A stretch of 64,000 nucleotides of DNA from JAGRKR01 sp041397725 (GTDB taxonomy: Bacteria > Pseudomonadota > Alphaproteobacteria > Rhizobiales > Hyphomicrobiaceae). This document shows, in pieces, positions 8,954-16,505 of the stretch (position 1 is the first letter of the stretch; each line of letters begins with the position of its first letter). Location: contig JAWKVZ010000003.1 of the NCBI GenBank assembly GCA_041397725.1, forward strand, positions 310,001 to 374,000, in the 5' to 3' direction. The notes beneath the pieces are model-generated. The model was not told the DNA's origin and did not search any database. It saw nothing but the letters and a program-made list of their open reading frames with translations. A program made the position numbers and the translations under genes.

Positions 8954-9450
8954 GACAGCTCCTCCGCGAACGAGTCGCTGTCGCTGGCGCTGGCGGCATC
9001 GGTACCGGCATCACCGCCGAGCTGAAGCTGCAACTCGGCCTTGACGCGGCGCACGAGGTCCGCGAGCTGCTGGCGCTCGGCGCCGGAGAGGCCGGCAAGC
9101 GCATCCTCGACGGTCGACTGGGCGACCGGCCAGATATCCATGTGTACCTGTTCGGCGCGGGGGGTCAGGTAGAGCCGGTTGACGCGGCGGTCGCCGGGAT
9201 CGGTGCGTCGCTCGACCCAGCCGTTGGCTTCGAGCCGGTCGATGAGGCGTCCGGCGGACGGCCGCTCGATCTCGAGCATCTCCGCCAGCTCGGACTGGCT
9301 GGCGCCCGGACGGCGATGCAGGCGAACGAGAACGAGCCACTGCGAGCGCGTGATGCCGAGCTTGCGCACGCGCCGGTCGAAGACGGTGCGCAGCAGGCGG
9401 GCCGTGTCGGAGATGAGAAAGCCGATGTAGCGCTCGTCGTCCTGGGTCAT
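8950..9450 (-). CDS. MarR-family transcriptional regulator of the adjacent efflux operon
   Basis: A 166-residue winged-helix repressor. The core (LGITRSQWLVLVRLHRR, then QSELAEMLEIERPSAGRLI for the recognition helix, then the wing RRTDPGDRRVNRLYLT) is classic MarR. Dimerisation helices flank it. It is the first gene of a MarR-HlyD-transporter operon, the layout of emrRAB, and its stop overlaps the adaptor start by four bases. A near-palindrome 20-41 bp upstream of its ATG is the likely operator. The expected mode is autorepression relieved by a small aromatic or phenolic ligand. The ligand is not deducible from sequence. Confidence 0.92.
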   Translation of the reverse strand: MTQDDERYIGFLISDTARLLRTVFDRRVRKLGITRSQWLVLVRLHRRPGASQSELAEMLEIERPSAGRLIDRLEANGWVERRTDPGDRRVNRLYLTPRAEQVHMDIWPVAQSTVEDALAGLSGAERQQLADLVRRVKAELQLQLGGDAGTDAASASDSDSFAEELS

Positions 9451-9470
9451 GACCTTGGCGCCAATGATAA

Positions 9471-9491
9471 GCTAGGCAACTATTGTCTAGC
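9471..9491. promoter_or_regulatory. Probable MarR operator (imperfect palindrome)
   Basis: A 21-bp near-palindrome whose outer arms are GCTAG and CTAGC and whose inner half-sites are CAA and TTG. It lies 21 bp upstream of the marR start codon. Paired TTG/CAA half-sites are usual for MarR proteins, so autorepression of the efflux operon is likely. The exact promoter elements around it are not clear to me. Confidence 0.6.
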
Positions 9492-9657
9492 ATACGAAAT
9501 CGCCGGTCAGCAACGCCGCAGCGGCGGGGCTCTTAACGAATTGCGCCCCGTCGTGCCGCGACAGGGCAGGCATGCCTGATCAAGTCCTTGCAGGAGGCGG
9601 GAAATCCGCTGTGTCGCAGCGCAGCGGCAGCGGGGCGTGGCATCAGTGTCGCAGGCG

Positions 9658-10845
9658 TCACGCGCTCTCGTCGGCCAGCCATTCGGCCATGACCTCACCG
9701 GTGTGCTCGCCGAGCCGCGGGGGCGGCTGGCGGACGGTGAAGGCAAAATCCGTCATGGCGATCGGAAACGCCGTGGTTTGCGTCGCGACGCCGTTCGGCA
9801 GCACGAGGTCGCGCACGAGCCCCATCGACTGCACGTGTGGATCGCCGAGCGTCTCGGCATAGGTGTTGATCGGAGCGCAGGGAACGCCGCGCCGGTCCAT
9901 CTCCTCGAGCCAGTCACGGGCGCTGCGGCTGGCGAAGCACGCCGTGAGGATCTCGGCGAGTTCCGCCTGGTTGCGGGCCCTGAGCGGCTGGGTGAGAAAG
10001 CGCGGATCGCCGGCGAGCTCGGGCCGGCCCACCGCCTCTGTCACCTCGCGCCAGAGCGCGTCGTTGCCCGCGGCGATGATGAAATAGTCGTCGGCGGCCC
10101 TGAACGCCTGGTAGGGCGCATTGCGTGGATGCGCCGAGCCGAGCAGGCGGCCGGGTTTTCCGGTGCCGAAGTACTCGCTGGTCTGCAAGGCCGCGACGCC
10201 GATCAGCGCGCCGAGCATGGAGCAGTCGATGAAACGCCCCTTGCCGCTGCTGCGCGCCTCCATGAGAGCGGCGGTGATGGTGAAAGCGCCGTAGAGACCC
10301 GCGCAGAAGTCGGCGACGGGAACGCCGCATTTGACCGGCGGCCGCCCCTCCTCGCCGGTGACGCTCATGAGCCCGCTCATGCCCTGGACGGTCACGTCGA
10401 AGGCGCCCTTCTGCGCGTAGGGACCCTGCTGTCCGTAGCCGGAGATCGAGCAGTAGACCAGTCGGGGGTTCCTCGCCGCCAGCGCCTCGTAGCCGAGGCC
10501 GAGCCGCTTCAGCACGCCGGCGCGGAAGTTCTCCAGGACCACGTCTGCGCGCTCGGTGAGGCGCTTCAGGCGCGCCAGGCTTTCCGCGTCCTTGAGATCG
10601 ACGGCAATCGACCGCTTGTTGCGATTGACCGAGGCGAAATTCTCGCTGAACGCCTCGCCGGTGTCGTTCTCGCTGAGCGGTGGCCAGCCGCGCATGCCGT
10701 CGCCGCCGACGGGGTTCTCGACCTTGACGACGTCGGCGCCGAGATCGGCGAGGAGCGAGCCGGCGAAGGGGCCGGCGGCAATCTGCCCGAACTCCAGCAC
10801 GCGAACACCGGTGAGAGGGCCATGGCTCTGGCCGGACTTGGTCAT
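9658..10845 (-). CDS. CaiB/BaiF (class III) CoA-transferase
   Basis: A 395-residue enzyme moving CoA between carboxylic acids. The N-terminal motif VRVLEFGQIAAGPFAGSLLADLGADVVKVE is diagnostic. NFRAGVLKRLGLGYE and SISGYGQQGPYAQKGAFDVTVQGMSGL contain the catalytic Asp region (AFD). The C-terminal RGVPCAPINT is also conserved. I chose the ATG at 10845, where homology begins; an in-frame ATG 81 bp upstream would add a non-homologous leader. The start has only a weak ribosome site. The acid substrate (formyl-, succinyl-, carnitine- or mesaconyl-type) cannot be deduced. It stands alone, without an adjacent acyl-CoA dehydrogenase. Confidence 0.9.
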   Translation of the reverse strand: MTKSGQSHGPLTGVRVLEFGQIAAGPFAGSLLADLGADVVKVENPVGGDGMRGWPPLSENDTGEAFSENFASVNRNKRSIAVDLKDAESLARLKRLTERADVVLENFRAGVLKRLGLGYEALAARNPRLVYCSISGYGQQGPYAQKGAFDVTVQGMSGLMSVTGEEGRPPVKCGVPVADFCAGLYGAFTITAALMEARSSGKGRFIDCSMLGALIGVAALQTSEYFGTGKPGRLLGSAHPRNAPYQAFRAADDYFIIAAGNDALWREVTEAVGRPELAGDPRFLTQPLRARNQAELAEILTACFASRSARDWLEEMDRRGVPCAPINTYAETLGDPHVQSMGLVRDLVLPNGVATQTTAFPIAMTDFAFTVRQPPPRLGEHTGEVMAEWLADESA

Positions 10846-10968
10846 GGAGGTGCGATCCCGAGTGACTGCGGCGACATTGCCCCGCGCGCTGTCGTGGCGG
10901 GGCAGGGTGGGTTGTCGCCGATGCATGGCCTCGGGGTCAATGCTCCCGTGCGCGGGCCGGCGGCCGTG

Positions 10969-12702
10969 TCAGCGCGGTGAGCTCAGCGATCCCGCGGGCG
11001 AGGAGCCGGCAGAGGGCGAGCGCGCTGGTGCAGCCGGCTGGCCGCGCGTGCCGCCGTCCTGGTCGAGGAGGAGCGCACGCGTTTCGAGGTCGGGAGTCAG
11101 GCGGCTGCGAGCCGTCGTCATGTCGGCCTCCGCGAGGGCGGTCTTGCCCTGCGCCCGATAGCAGCGGCTGCGGTAGACGTAGGCCTCGGCGAAAGCCGGG
11201 TTGAGCGTGATCGCGCGGGTGAGTTGCTCGACGGCGGCCTCGCACTTGCCCATGGCCTGCTGCACGAGGCCGCGGTCGCGGAAGACCTGCCAGCGCGTGG
11301 GGGACAGCACGTGTGCGGCATCGAGCGCCTTCACGGCTCCCGCCAGATCGCCCTTGCGCCAGAGCGCCCGGCCGAGGCCGTTGTGGGCGTGGGGTGACTT
11401 GGCATTGATCAGGATGGCCTTCTCGAAGTCGGCCACGGCCTTGTCGAGGTCGCCGGCGTAGTAGTGGGTCCAGCCGCGCCCGATATAGGCGCTGGCGTAG
11501 TCGGGCCTCGCGGCGACGGCCCGGGCGTTGGCGTCGAGGGCGGCCTTCGTCTCGCCGGCGCGGGCCAGCGAATAGGCCCGCGCGATCCAGGCGTCGATGC
11601 GCACGAAGGGATCGGCGTCGTCGTGGGAGAGGCGCTCGGCGCTGTCGAAATCCTTGAGCACCGCCTGACGCTGGCCGCGCTCGGAGTTGATGTCGCCGCG
11701 TTTGATATAAGCCCTGGCGCCCTTCGGATTGAGCGCGATGGCGGCATCGATGTCGGCGGCCGCCTCGTCGAGGCGTCCGCGCTGGGAGAGCGCATGGGCG
11801 CGCCCGATCAGGAGTGCGTACTTGAGCGGCGTCTCGGGATCGCCGCGCAGCGCGATGGCGAAATCGCTGATGGCCTCGTTTGCGGAGCCACTATAGAGCC
11901 GCGCCATGCCGCGCGTCAGGAAGGCGCGCGCGATGCCCGGCCCCGGCGGATGGCGCTCGAGCGCCTTGGTCGCGTCCTCGATGGCCTGCTTGTAGTCGGC
12001 GCGCGAGTAGTGCGCGAGGCTGCGTCCGAGATAAGCGTCGGCGCTCTCGGGTGCCAGCTTGAGCACGGCGTCGAAGTCGGCGATGGCGCGAACGTAGTCC
12101 GCCTTGCCCTGGAAGGCCTGGCCGCGCCCGAGGTAGCCACGGACGTCCTTAGGGTCCAGCGTCACCACGCTCGTGAAGGCGGCGATGGCGCTGTCCGGCT
12201 GCGTCTTGCCGAGCCAGGCGTAGCCCAGATTGAGATAGGCATCCTTGTGACGGGGCGCGAGGCGAATGGCCGCCTCGTAGTCGGCAATGGCAAGATTGTA
12301 GCTGGCCTGCGCCAGATGCACGTTCCCGCGCGCGAAAAAGCCTTCCGTGAACGAGCCGTTGGCCGCCAGCAGGCTGTTGAAGTCGGCCAGCGCCCGCTTG
12401 CGATCGCCGCTCAGGAAGAAGGCGAGGCCGCGGTCGTAATAGGCCGTGGCGTCGCCGGTACGCATGTCGATGATGGCGGTGAAGTCGGCGATGGCGCGCT
12501 GGAACTCCTTGTTGAGGAGGTAGGCGCGGCCGCGGTTGCGGTAGGCCGTCTCGAGATCGGTGCGCTGCTGGATGAGAGACGAGCAGCCGCTGATGGCGCG
12601 CCCGGAATCGCGCGAGTGGCAGTCCTGGCTCGCGGGGTCGGCGAGGGCGGGAAGCGTGGCGGCGCACACGAGAAGCGTGGCGATCAGCGATCGGGCAGCC
12701 AT
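10969..12702 (-). CDS. Secreted TPR-repeat protein
   Basis: A 577-residue protein with an N-terminal signal sequence (SLIATLLVCAATLPALA, cleavage near residue 22), a Cys-containing segment (DCHSRDSGRAISGCSSLI), and then about thirteen to fourteen tandem 34-residue tetratricopeptide repeats from about residue 45 to 550. The repeats have the usual W/Y-G-A-Y-A-P pattern (for example AYLGRGQAFQGKADYVRAI). It ends in a Pro/Ser/Gly tail. Export puts it in the periplasm, as a probable scaffold for protein-protein contacts. I start it at the ATG at 12702, which gives a clean signal peptide; the in-frame ATG 45 bp upstream adds basic residues. The partner is unknown. Confidence 0.85.
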   Translation of the reverse strand: MAARSLIATLLVCAATLPALADPASQDCHSRDSGRAISGCSSLIQQRTDLETAYRNRGRAYLLNKEFQRAIADFTAIIDMRTGDATAYYDRGLAFFLSGDRKRALADFNSLLAANGSFTEGFFARGNVHLAQASYNLAIADYEAAIRLAPRHKDAYLNLGYAWLGKTQPDSAIAAFTSVVTLDPKDVRGYLGRGQAFQGKADYVRAIADFDAVLKLAPESADAYLGRSLAHYSRADYKQAIEDATKALERHPPGPGIARAFLTRGMARLYSGSANEAISDFAIALRGDPETPLKYALLIGRAHALSQRGRLDEAAADIDAAIALNPKGARAYIKRGDINSERGQRQAVLKDFDSAERLSHDDADPFVRIDAWIARAYSLARAGETKAALDANARAVAARPDYASAYIGRGWTHYYAGDLDKAVADFEKAILINAKSPHAHNGLGRALWRKGDLAGAVKALDAAHVLSPTRWQVFRDRGLVQQAMGKCEAAVEQLTRAITLNPAFAEAYVYRSRCYRAQGKTALAEADMTTARSRLTPDLETRALLLDQDGGTRGQPAAPARSPSAGSSPAGSLSSPR

Positions 12703-13181
12703 GGCGTCGGTACCTCGGTGTCGGCGAGCCGCTTTGGGGGGCAGCACGACGGGCGATGTGGTCCAGTGTAGCGCCGGAAGGCTGCGGGCACACCCCGCTT
12801 TGCCGCTCCGTACGCTGTGACAACAGGTAAGAAACCATCGTTCAGTTTCAAGGCCGGGGGAGCCCTGCGGCCGGTGCGGCGTGGGAGGAACGCGCCCTAG
12901 TCGTGAGGTGAGACAGCGGAAGAGCGTCCGGAGAGCCCGAGGGACTGTAAGCTTGGCGAAGGCTGGTGCAAAGTTTTAAACGTTCAAAGACAGTAGAGGT
13001 GCAGATCAATCACAGAGCGCAGACTTTTCGTGTGTTTTCCGGCTCTCCGGTGGCATTCGTGGTTGCTCCCGTTAAGCTTATGGTGGTCCTGGGCAAGGGA
13101 ACCCGCGAACCGAATCCCTTCCGGGGATGCCGTGACACGATCGCAATGTGACACGATCGCGAAGCAGAGGGGGACTGCAGG
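12703..13181. other. Intergenic region with divergent promoters, locally AT-rich
   Basis: This 479-bp gap separates the minus-strand TPR gene from the plus-strand outer-membrane protein genes. Bases about 12960-13080 are clearly less GC-rich than the surroundings. A 13-bp direct repeat lies at 13132-13160. I see no credible protein gene in it. Confidence 0.5.
13132..13160 (+). repeat. 13-bp direct repeat upstream of the outer-membrane protein gene
   Basis: GTGACACGATCGC occurs at 13132-13144 and again at 13148-13160, 16 bp apart start to start and ending 21 bp before the ATG. The position fits a regulator site in the promoter or leader, or a chance duplication. Confidence 0.5.
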
Positions 13182-14129
13182 ATGATTTCCGCCAGGCTCA
13201 TGGCGCTGCTCTCGGCTTCTGTCGTGCTGGTCGGCCTCGCAGTGCCGAATGCCGCGCGTGCCCAAGGGGCGCCGCCCCCCGTCGTCGATTGGAGCGGGCT
13301 CTATGTCGGCGCAGGCACGGGGTATTTCTTCGGCAATACGACGCAGACGTTCGGTCCCCGCAGTTTCATCGATGGCAACTCCTTCGTTCCGGCTGGCTCG
13401 CGCGTCCACACCGACGTGAACGGGGGCTGGTTCGGGGGGCACTTCGGCTATCAGCAGCAGTTCGGCCGCTGGGTGCTCGGTGGCCAACTCGAGCTGAGCG
13501 GTGGCGACATCGGCGGAACGACCTCATGTCCCGGGGTCGAAGGCATCTCCTTTACGGCAGAGCCGACGAGGTGCCATTCGAGCCTGCGCTATATGGCTTC
13601 CGCCTCGCTCAGGGTCGGCTACGCATTCGAGCGCTGGCTGGTCTATGGCCTCGCCGGAGTGGTCCGGGCGGAGACGCGCACCGAGGTGCGCTTCCCCAAC
13701 CTTACGCGCACCTTGGCCTCGTCCGATGTCCACACCGGTGTGCAGGCCGGCTTGGGTGTCGAGTACGCCATTCTGCCGAGCGTCTCTCTGCGCCTGGAAT
13801 ACAAGCACATCTGGCTGGGTGATACCGATCACGAGCATTACCGGTTCGGCAGCCTCATTCACCGCACGCCGACCGAGTTCGACCCCGACGTGGTCCAGGC
13901 TTCCGTCACGTTCAAGCTCGGCAATCCCGCATCGGCGCAGTTTGCGGCGGCTCAGCCGGGCGATATCGCTCCGCCAGCCGCTCAGAGCCCGGTGCAGGCC
14001 GCTTCGGCGCCGCAGCAGGCGGCACCCGCTCCGCAGACTGCGCAGGCCGCTTCGCCGCAGGTGCAGCAGCAGCGGGCCGCCCGGCGGGCGGCGCGCCGGC
14101 CGGCCGGCAGCGTGACGCCTCTCAAGTAG
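13182..14129 (+). CDS. Outer-membrane beta-barrel protein (Omp25/Omp31-like) with Pro/Ala/Gln tail
   Basis: A 315-residue protein with a signal peptide (LMALLSASVVLVGLAVPNAARA) and the WSGLYVGAGTGYFFG opening of the small porin/Omp25 family. Alternating beta strands follow, with a conserved middle FGYQQQFGRWVLGGQLELSG and a late LRLEYKHIWLGD. The last predicted strand (VQASVTFKLG) is not the C-terminus: about 60 further Pro/Ala/Gln residues and an Arg-rich patch follow, ending VTPLK. This tail would lie in the periplasm. The ribosome site AGAGGGGG is good. The next gene is a tandem paralogue. The role is probably structural or a small channel. Confidence 0.85.
   Translation: MISARLMALLSASVVLVGLAVPNAARAQGAPPPVVDWSGLYVGAGTGYFFGNTTQTFGPRSFIDGNSFVPAGSRVHTDVNGGWFGGHFGYQQQFGRWVLGGQLELSGGDIGGTTSCPGVEGISFTAEPTRCHSSLRYMASASLRVGYAFERWLVYGLAGVVRAETRTEVRFPNLTRTLASSDVHTGVQAGLGVEYAILPSVSLRLEYKHIWLGDTDHEHYRFGSLIHRTPTEFDPDVVQASVTFKLGNPASAQFAAAQPGDIAPPAAQSPVQAASAPQQAAPAPQTAQAASPQVQQQRAARRAARRPAGSVTPLK
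13445..13480 (+). repeat. 36-bp exact repeat shared by the two tandem OMP genes (copy 1)
   Basis: The same 36 bases recur at 14611-14646, coding GYQQQFGRWVLG in both genes. Identity at the DNA level, including third positions, within otherwise diverged paralogues suggests recent duplication or gene conversion of this patch. Confidence 0.8.
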
Positions 14130-14362
14130 ACGAAGCGCTGCCCGCCGTCACTCGCGGCCGTGGCGGGTGGGGGTCTCACTCGGCGCGACGCGCTGGGCCC
14201 GACGCACCAGGGGCGCAATGTGGCGCGCTTTCCACACCTCATCCCCACCTCAATCGCTTGCATTCGTCCGACAACGCGCGGACCGCAGCGAATCGGTTAT
14301 CACATCGGTCATGCATGAATCGCGGGGGCGCATCGGGCGGTCTGCCGTTTCAGGGGGGCATC

Positions 14363-15382
14363 ATGCGGCACAGGGCGAGACGGGCAATTGCGGGACTGAT
14401 GGCGCTGGCGGGTCTGTCGTCGCCCGCACTGGCGCAAGAACCCATCCACGACTTCAGCGGCGTGCTCCTGCATCCGACCAGCAGCTACTTCGCCGCCAAG
14501 ACGAACATCAAGTGGGGCGCGCAGAACCCGGCCTTCCTCGGCGCCCCCGGAGCGACGCCTGGGTCGCAGGTCACCGTGAAATTCGACAGCTACAGCCTCG
14601 GCGGCCGCCTCGGCTATCAGCAGCAGTTCGGCCGCTGGGTGCTCGGCGGCCATCTCGACTTGACGGGCAAGCAGCTCGGTGGCGGCAATGATTGTGCCGC
14701 GGGCGGTGGCGAAGGTCCCTTCACGGTCGTCCCTGGCTCGGGCCGCTGCAAGAATGAAGTCCGCTACACCGTGATCGGTGCCGGTCGTCTCGGCTACGTC
14801 TGGGGCAAGGTCCACACCTACGGTCTTCTGGGCTACGCTCTCGTCAATACCCGCACGCGTCTCGATACGACCCTGACCGACGGCGTGAGTACGCTCCTCG
14901 ATGTTCAGGAGGGACGCCAGCACCACCGCGCCATGGTGGCCGGCATCGGTCTCGAGTATCACATCAGCAGCTCGTTCACGCTGCGGCTTGAGTACAAGCA
15001 CATCTTTGCCAGCAATGCGACGCACGACATCTACCGGACCTCGATCACGACCGGACAACGCTACCTGCAGCAGTCCGGGCGCGTGAACCTCGATCCCGAT
15101 GTCGTCGGCGCGACGCTCTCCTTCAAACTGGGCCAGCCGGCAGCAACCTCGCTGGCCGCCGTGCCGCCCGGCGATGTCGCTCCGGTGCAACCGGTCTCGG
15201 CGCCCGTCCAGGCGGCATCCGCGCCGCCTGCAGCGCCGCAACAGGCGGCCGCGGCTCCCCAGCAGCAGACTGCTGCCGCACGTCCCGCAGCGAGGGCGAA
15301 GGCGAAGCAGCGCGCGGCTGCCAAGCGCAGGGCGCCGCCCCGCGTGCAGCCCGTCGAGACCGCACCGGGCCCGCTCAAGTAG
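14363..15382 (+). CDS. Outer-membrane beta-barrel protein, tandem paralogue, with basic C-terminal tail
   Basis: A 339-residue paralogue of the preceding outer-membrane protein. The signal peptide is AIAGLMALAGLSSPALA. The block LGYQQQFGRWVLGGHLDLTG and the late LRLEYKHIFASN match the neighbour. The barrel ends near GATLSFKLGQP, followed by about 75 residues rich in Pro, Ala and Gln with a Lys/Arg-rich patch (AKAKQRAAAKRRAPP), ending GPLK like its neighbour. I start it at the ATG at 14363, which has AGGGGGG 3-9 nt upstream and begins the signal peptide. A strong terminator follows. The cationic tail could bind peptidoglycan or other anionic envelope polymers; this is inference. Confidence 0.85.
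   Translation: MRHRARRAIAGLMALAGLSSPALAQEPIHDFSGVLLHPTSSYFAAKTNIKWGAQNPAFLGAPGATPGSQVTVKFDSYSLGGRLGYQQQFGRWVLGGHLDLTGKQLGGGNDCAAGGGEGPFTVVPGSGRCKNEVRYTVIGAGRLGYVWGKVHTYGLLGYALVNTRTRLDTTLTDGVSTLLDVQEGRQHHRAMVAGIGLEYHISSSFTLRLEYKHIFASNATHDIYRTSITTGQRYLQQSGRVNLDPDVVGATLSFKLGQPAATSLAAVPPGDVAPVQPVSAPVQAASAPPAAPQQAAAAPQQQTAAARPAARAKAKQRAAAKRRAPPRVQPVETAPGPLK
14611..14646 (+). repeat. 36-bp exact repeat shared by the two tandem OMP genes (copy 2)
   Basis: Second copy of the block at 13445-13480, in the same reading frame of the paralogous gene. Confidence 0.8.
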
Positions 15383-15408
15383 CCCAAGCCGACACACACG
15401 ACGTGCAA

Positions 15409-15440
15409 ACGGCCGGATCGCGACGATCCGGCCGTTTCCT
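15409..15440 (+). terminator. Rho-independent terminator after the OMP pair
   Basis: A perfect 12-bp stem (ACGGCCGGATCG pairing with CGATCCGGCCGT), a three-base CGA loop and a pyrimidine/T-rich tail (TTTCCTTTT). It lies 27 bp after the second outer-membrane protein stop and should insulate the dehydrogenase gene downstream. Confidence 0.85.
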
Positions 15441-15515
15441 TTTGGCGAACCTCTTGTCAGCGGGTGTGGTCATAGGGCTTGATGCGGCCTCCATCAGGCA
15501 GGAGAGGATGAGACG

Positions 15516-16505
15516 GTGTCGACCAACAAGAAGCGCATCATGGTGTCGGACTCGATGTCGGCGGCAGGCTGGGAGATCCTGGCCAGTCGCGACGATGTCG
15601 AGGGTGTGAAGTTCCCGTACATGATCGGCCGGGACGAGTTCCAGGCGCTGCTGCGCGCGCAGAATGGTGTGCATGGCATGATCCTCGGCATGACGCGCAT
15701 CGCCGACGCCGAGCTCGACGCCGCGCAGGGGCTTCAGGTCATCGCGCGCACCGGCGTCGGTTATGACGCCATCGACGTGCCCGCGCTCTCGAAGCGGCGC
15801 ATCCCGCTCATGGTCGTCGGTACGGCCAACTCGCCGTCGGTCGCCGAGCAGGCCATGTTCATGATGCTGCAACTCGTGAAGCGTGGCGCCGAGCTCGATG
15901 CGCTCTGCAAGGGCGGCAACTGGGCGCAGCGGCTGACCTATCTGCCAGGTGACCTCTTTGAGAAGACCGTGCTGATCATCGGCTTCGGGCGGATCGGTAC
16001 GCGCACCGCCAAGCGCTGTCAGGCCATGGACATGCGCGTGCTGGTGCACGATCCCTACGTTCCCGCCGCGACCATCTCGGCCGCTGGCTGCGAGCCCGTG
16101 ACGGACCTCGACGCGGCGGTCGCGCAGGCGGACTTCATCACGCTGCATTGCCCGAAGACGCAGGAGACGACCGGGCTCTTCGACACCGCCCGCATTGCGC
16201 GCATGAAGAAGACGGCGTTCCTGGTGAACACCGCCCGTGGCGGCCTCGTCGACGAGGCGGCGCTGCATGCGGCTCTGACCTCGGGCGTCATCGCCGGCGC
16301 CGGCCTCGACGTGCTCGATCGTGAGCCGCCGGACCCCGCCAATCCGCTGCTGAAGCTGCCCAACGTCATCATCTCCCCGCACATCGCCGGCGTCACGAAG
16401 GAGGCGGCCGCGCGCATGGCGGTGCAGGCGGTCCGCAACGTTCTGAGCGTCTTCGACGGGGCGCCGGTTCGCGACAACGTCGTCAACCCCGAGATCTACG
16501 GCTGA
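15516..16505 (+). CDS. D-2-hydroxyacid dehydrogenase (phosphoglycerate-dehydrogenase family)
   Basis: A 329-residue NAD(P)-dependent enzyme interconverting a 2-hydroxyacid and a 2-oxoacid. The Rossmann motif is IIGFGRIGTRTAKRC. Catalytic residues are the Arg of NTARGGLVDEAAL, the Glu of LDREPPDP and the His of SPHIAGVT. It starts at a GTG with GGAGAGG about 9 nt upstream. It lacks the ACT regulatory domain of full-length SerA, so it is probably not the serine-pathway enzyme; glyoxylate, hydroxypyruvate or another 2-oxoacid is likely. Its last 10 bases overlap the end of the convergent patatin gene. Confidence 0.9.
   Translation: MSTNKKRIMVSDSMSAAGWEILASRDDVEGVKFPYMIGRDEFQALLRAQNGVHGMILGMTRIADAELDAAQGLQVIARTGVGYDAIDVPALSKRRIPLMVVGTANSPSVAEQAMFMMLQLVKRGAELDALCKGGNWAQRLTYLPGDLFEKTVLIIGFGRIGTRTAKRCQAMDMRVLVHDPYVPAATISAAGCEPVTDLDAAVAQADFITLHCPKTQETTGLFDTARIARMKKTAFLVNTARGGLVDEAALHAALTSGVIAGAGLDVLDREPPDPANPLLKLPNVIISPHIAGVTKEAAARMAVQAVRNVLSVFDGAPVRDNVVNPEIYG

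Noticed and set aside
6425..9025. 866-residue plus-strand ORF
   Set aside because: Antisense to the transporter and adaptor genes, His/Arg/Asp-rich with no domain; a GC-driven open frame.
12966..13151. 61-residue plus-strand ORF in the intergenic region
   Set aside because: Lies in the AT-rich upstream region of the outer-membrane protein gene; no ribosome site, no motif.
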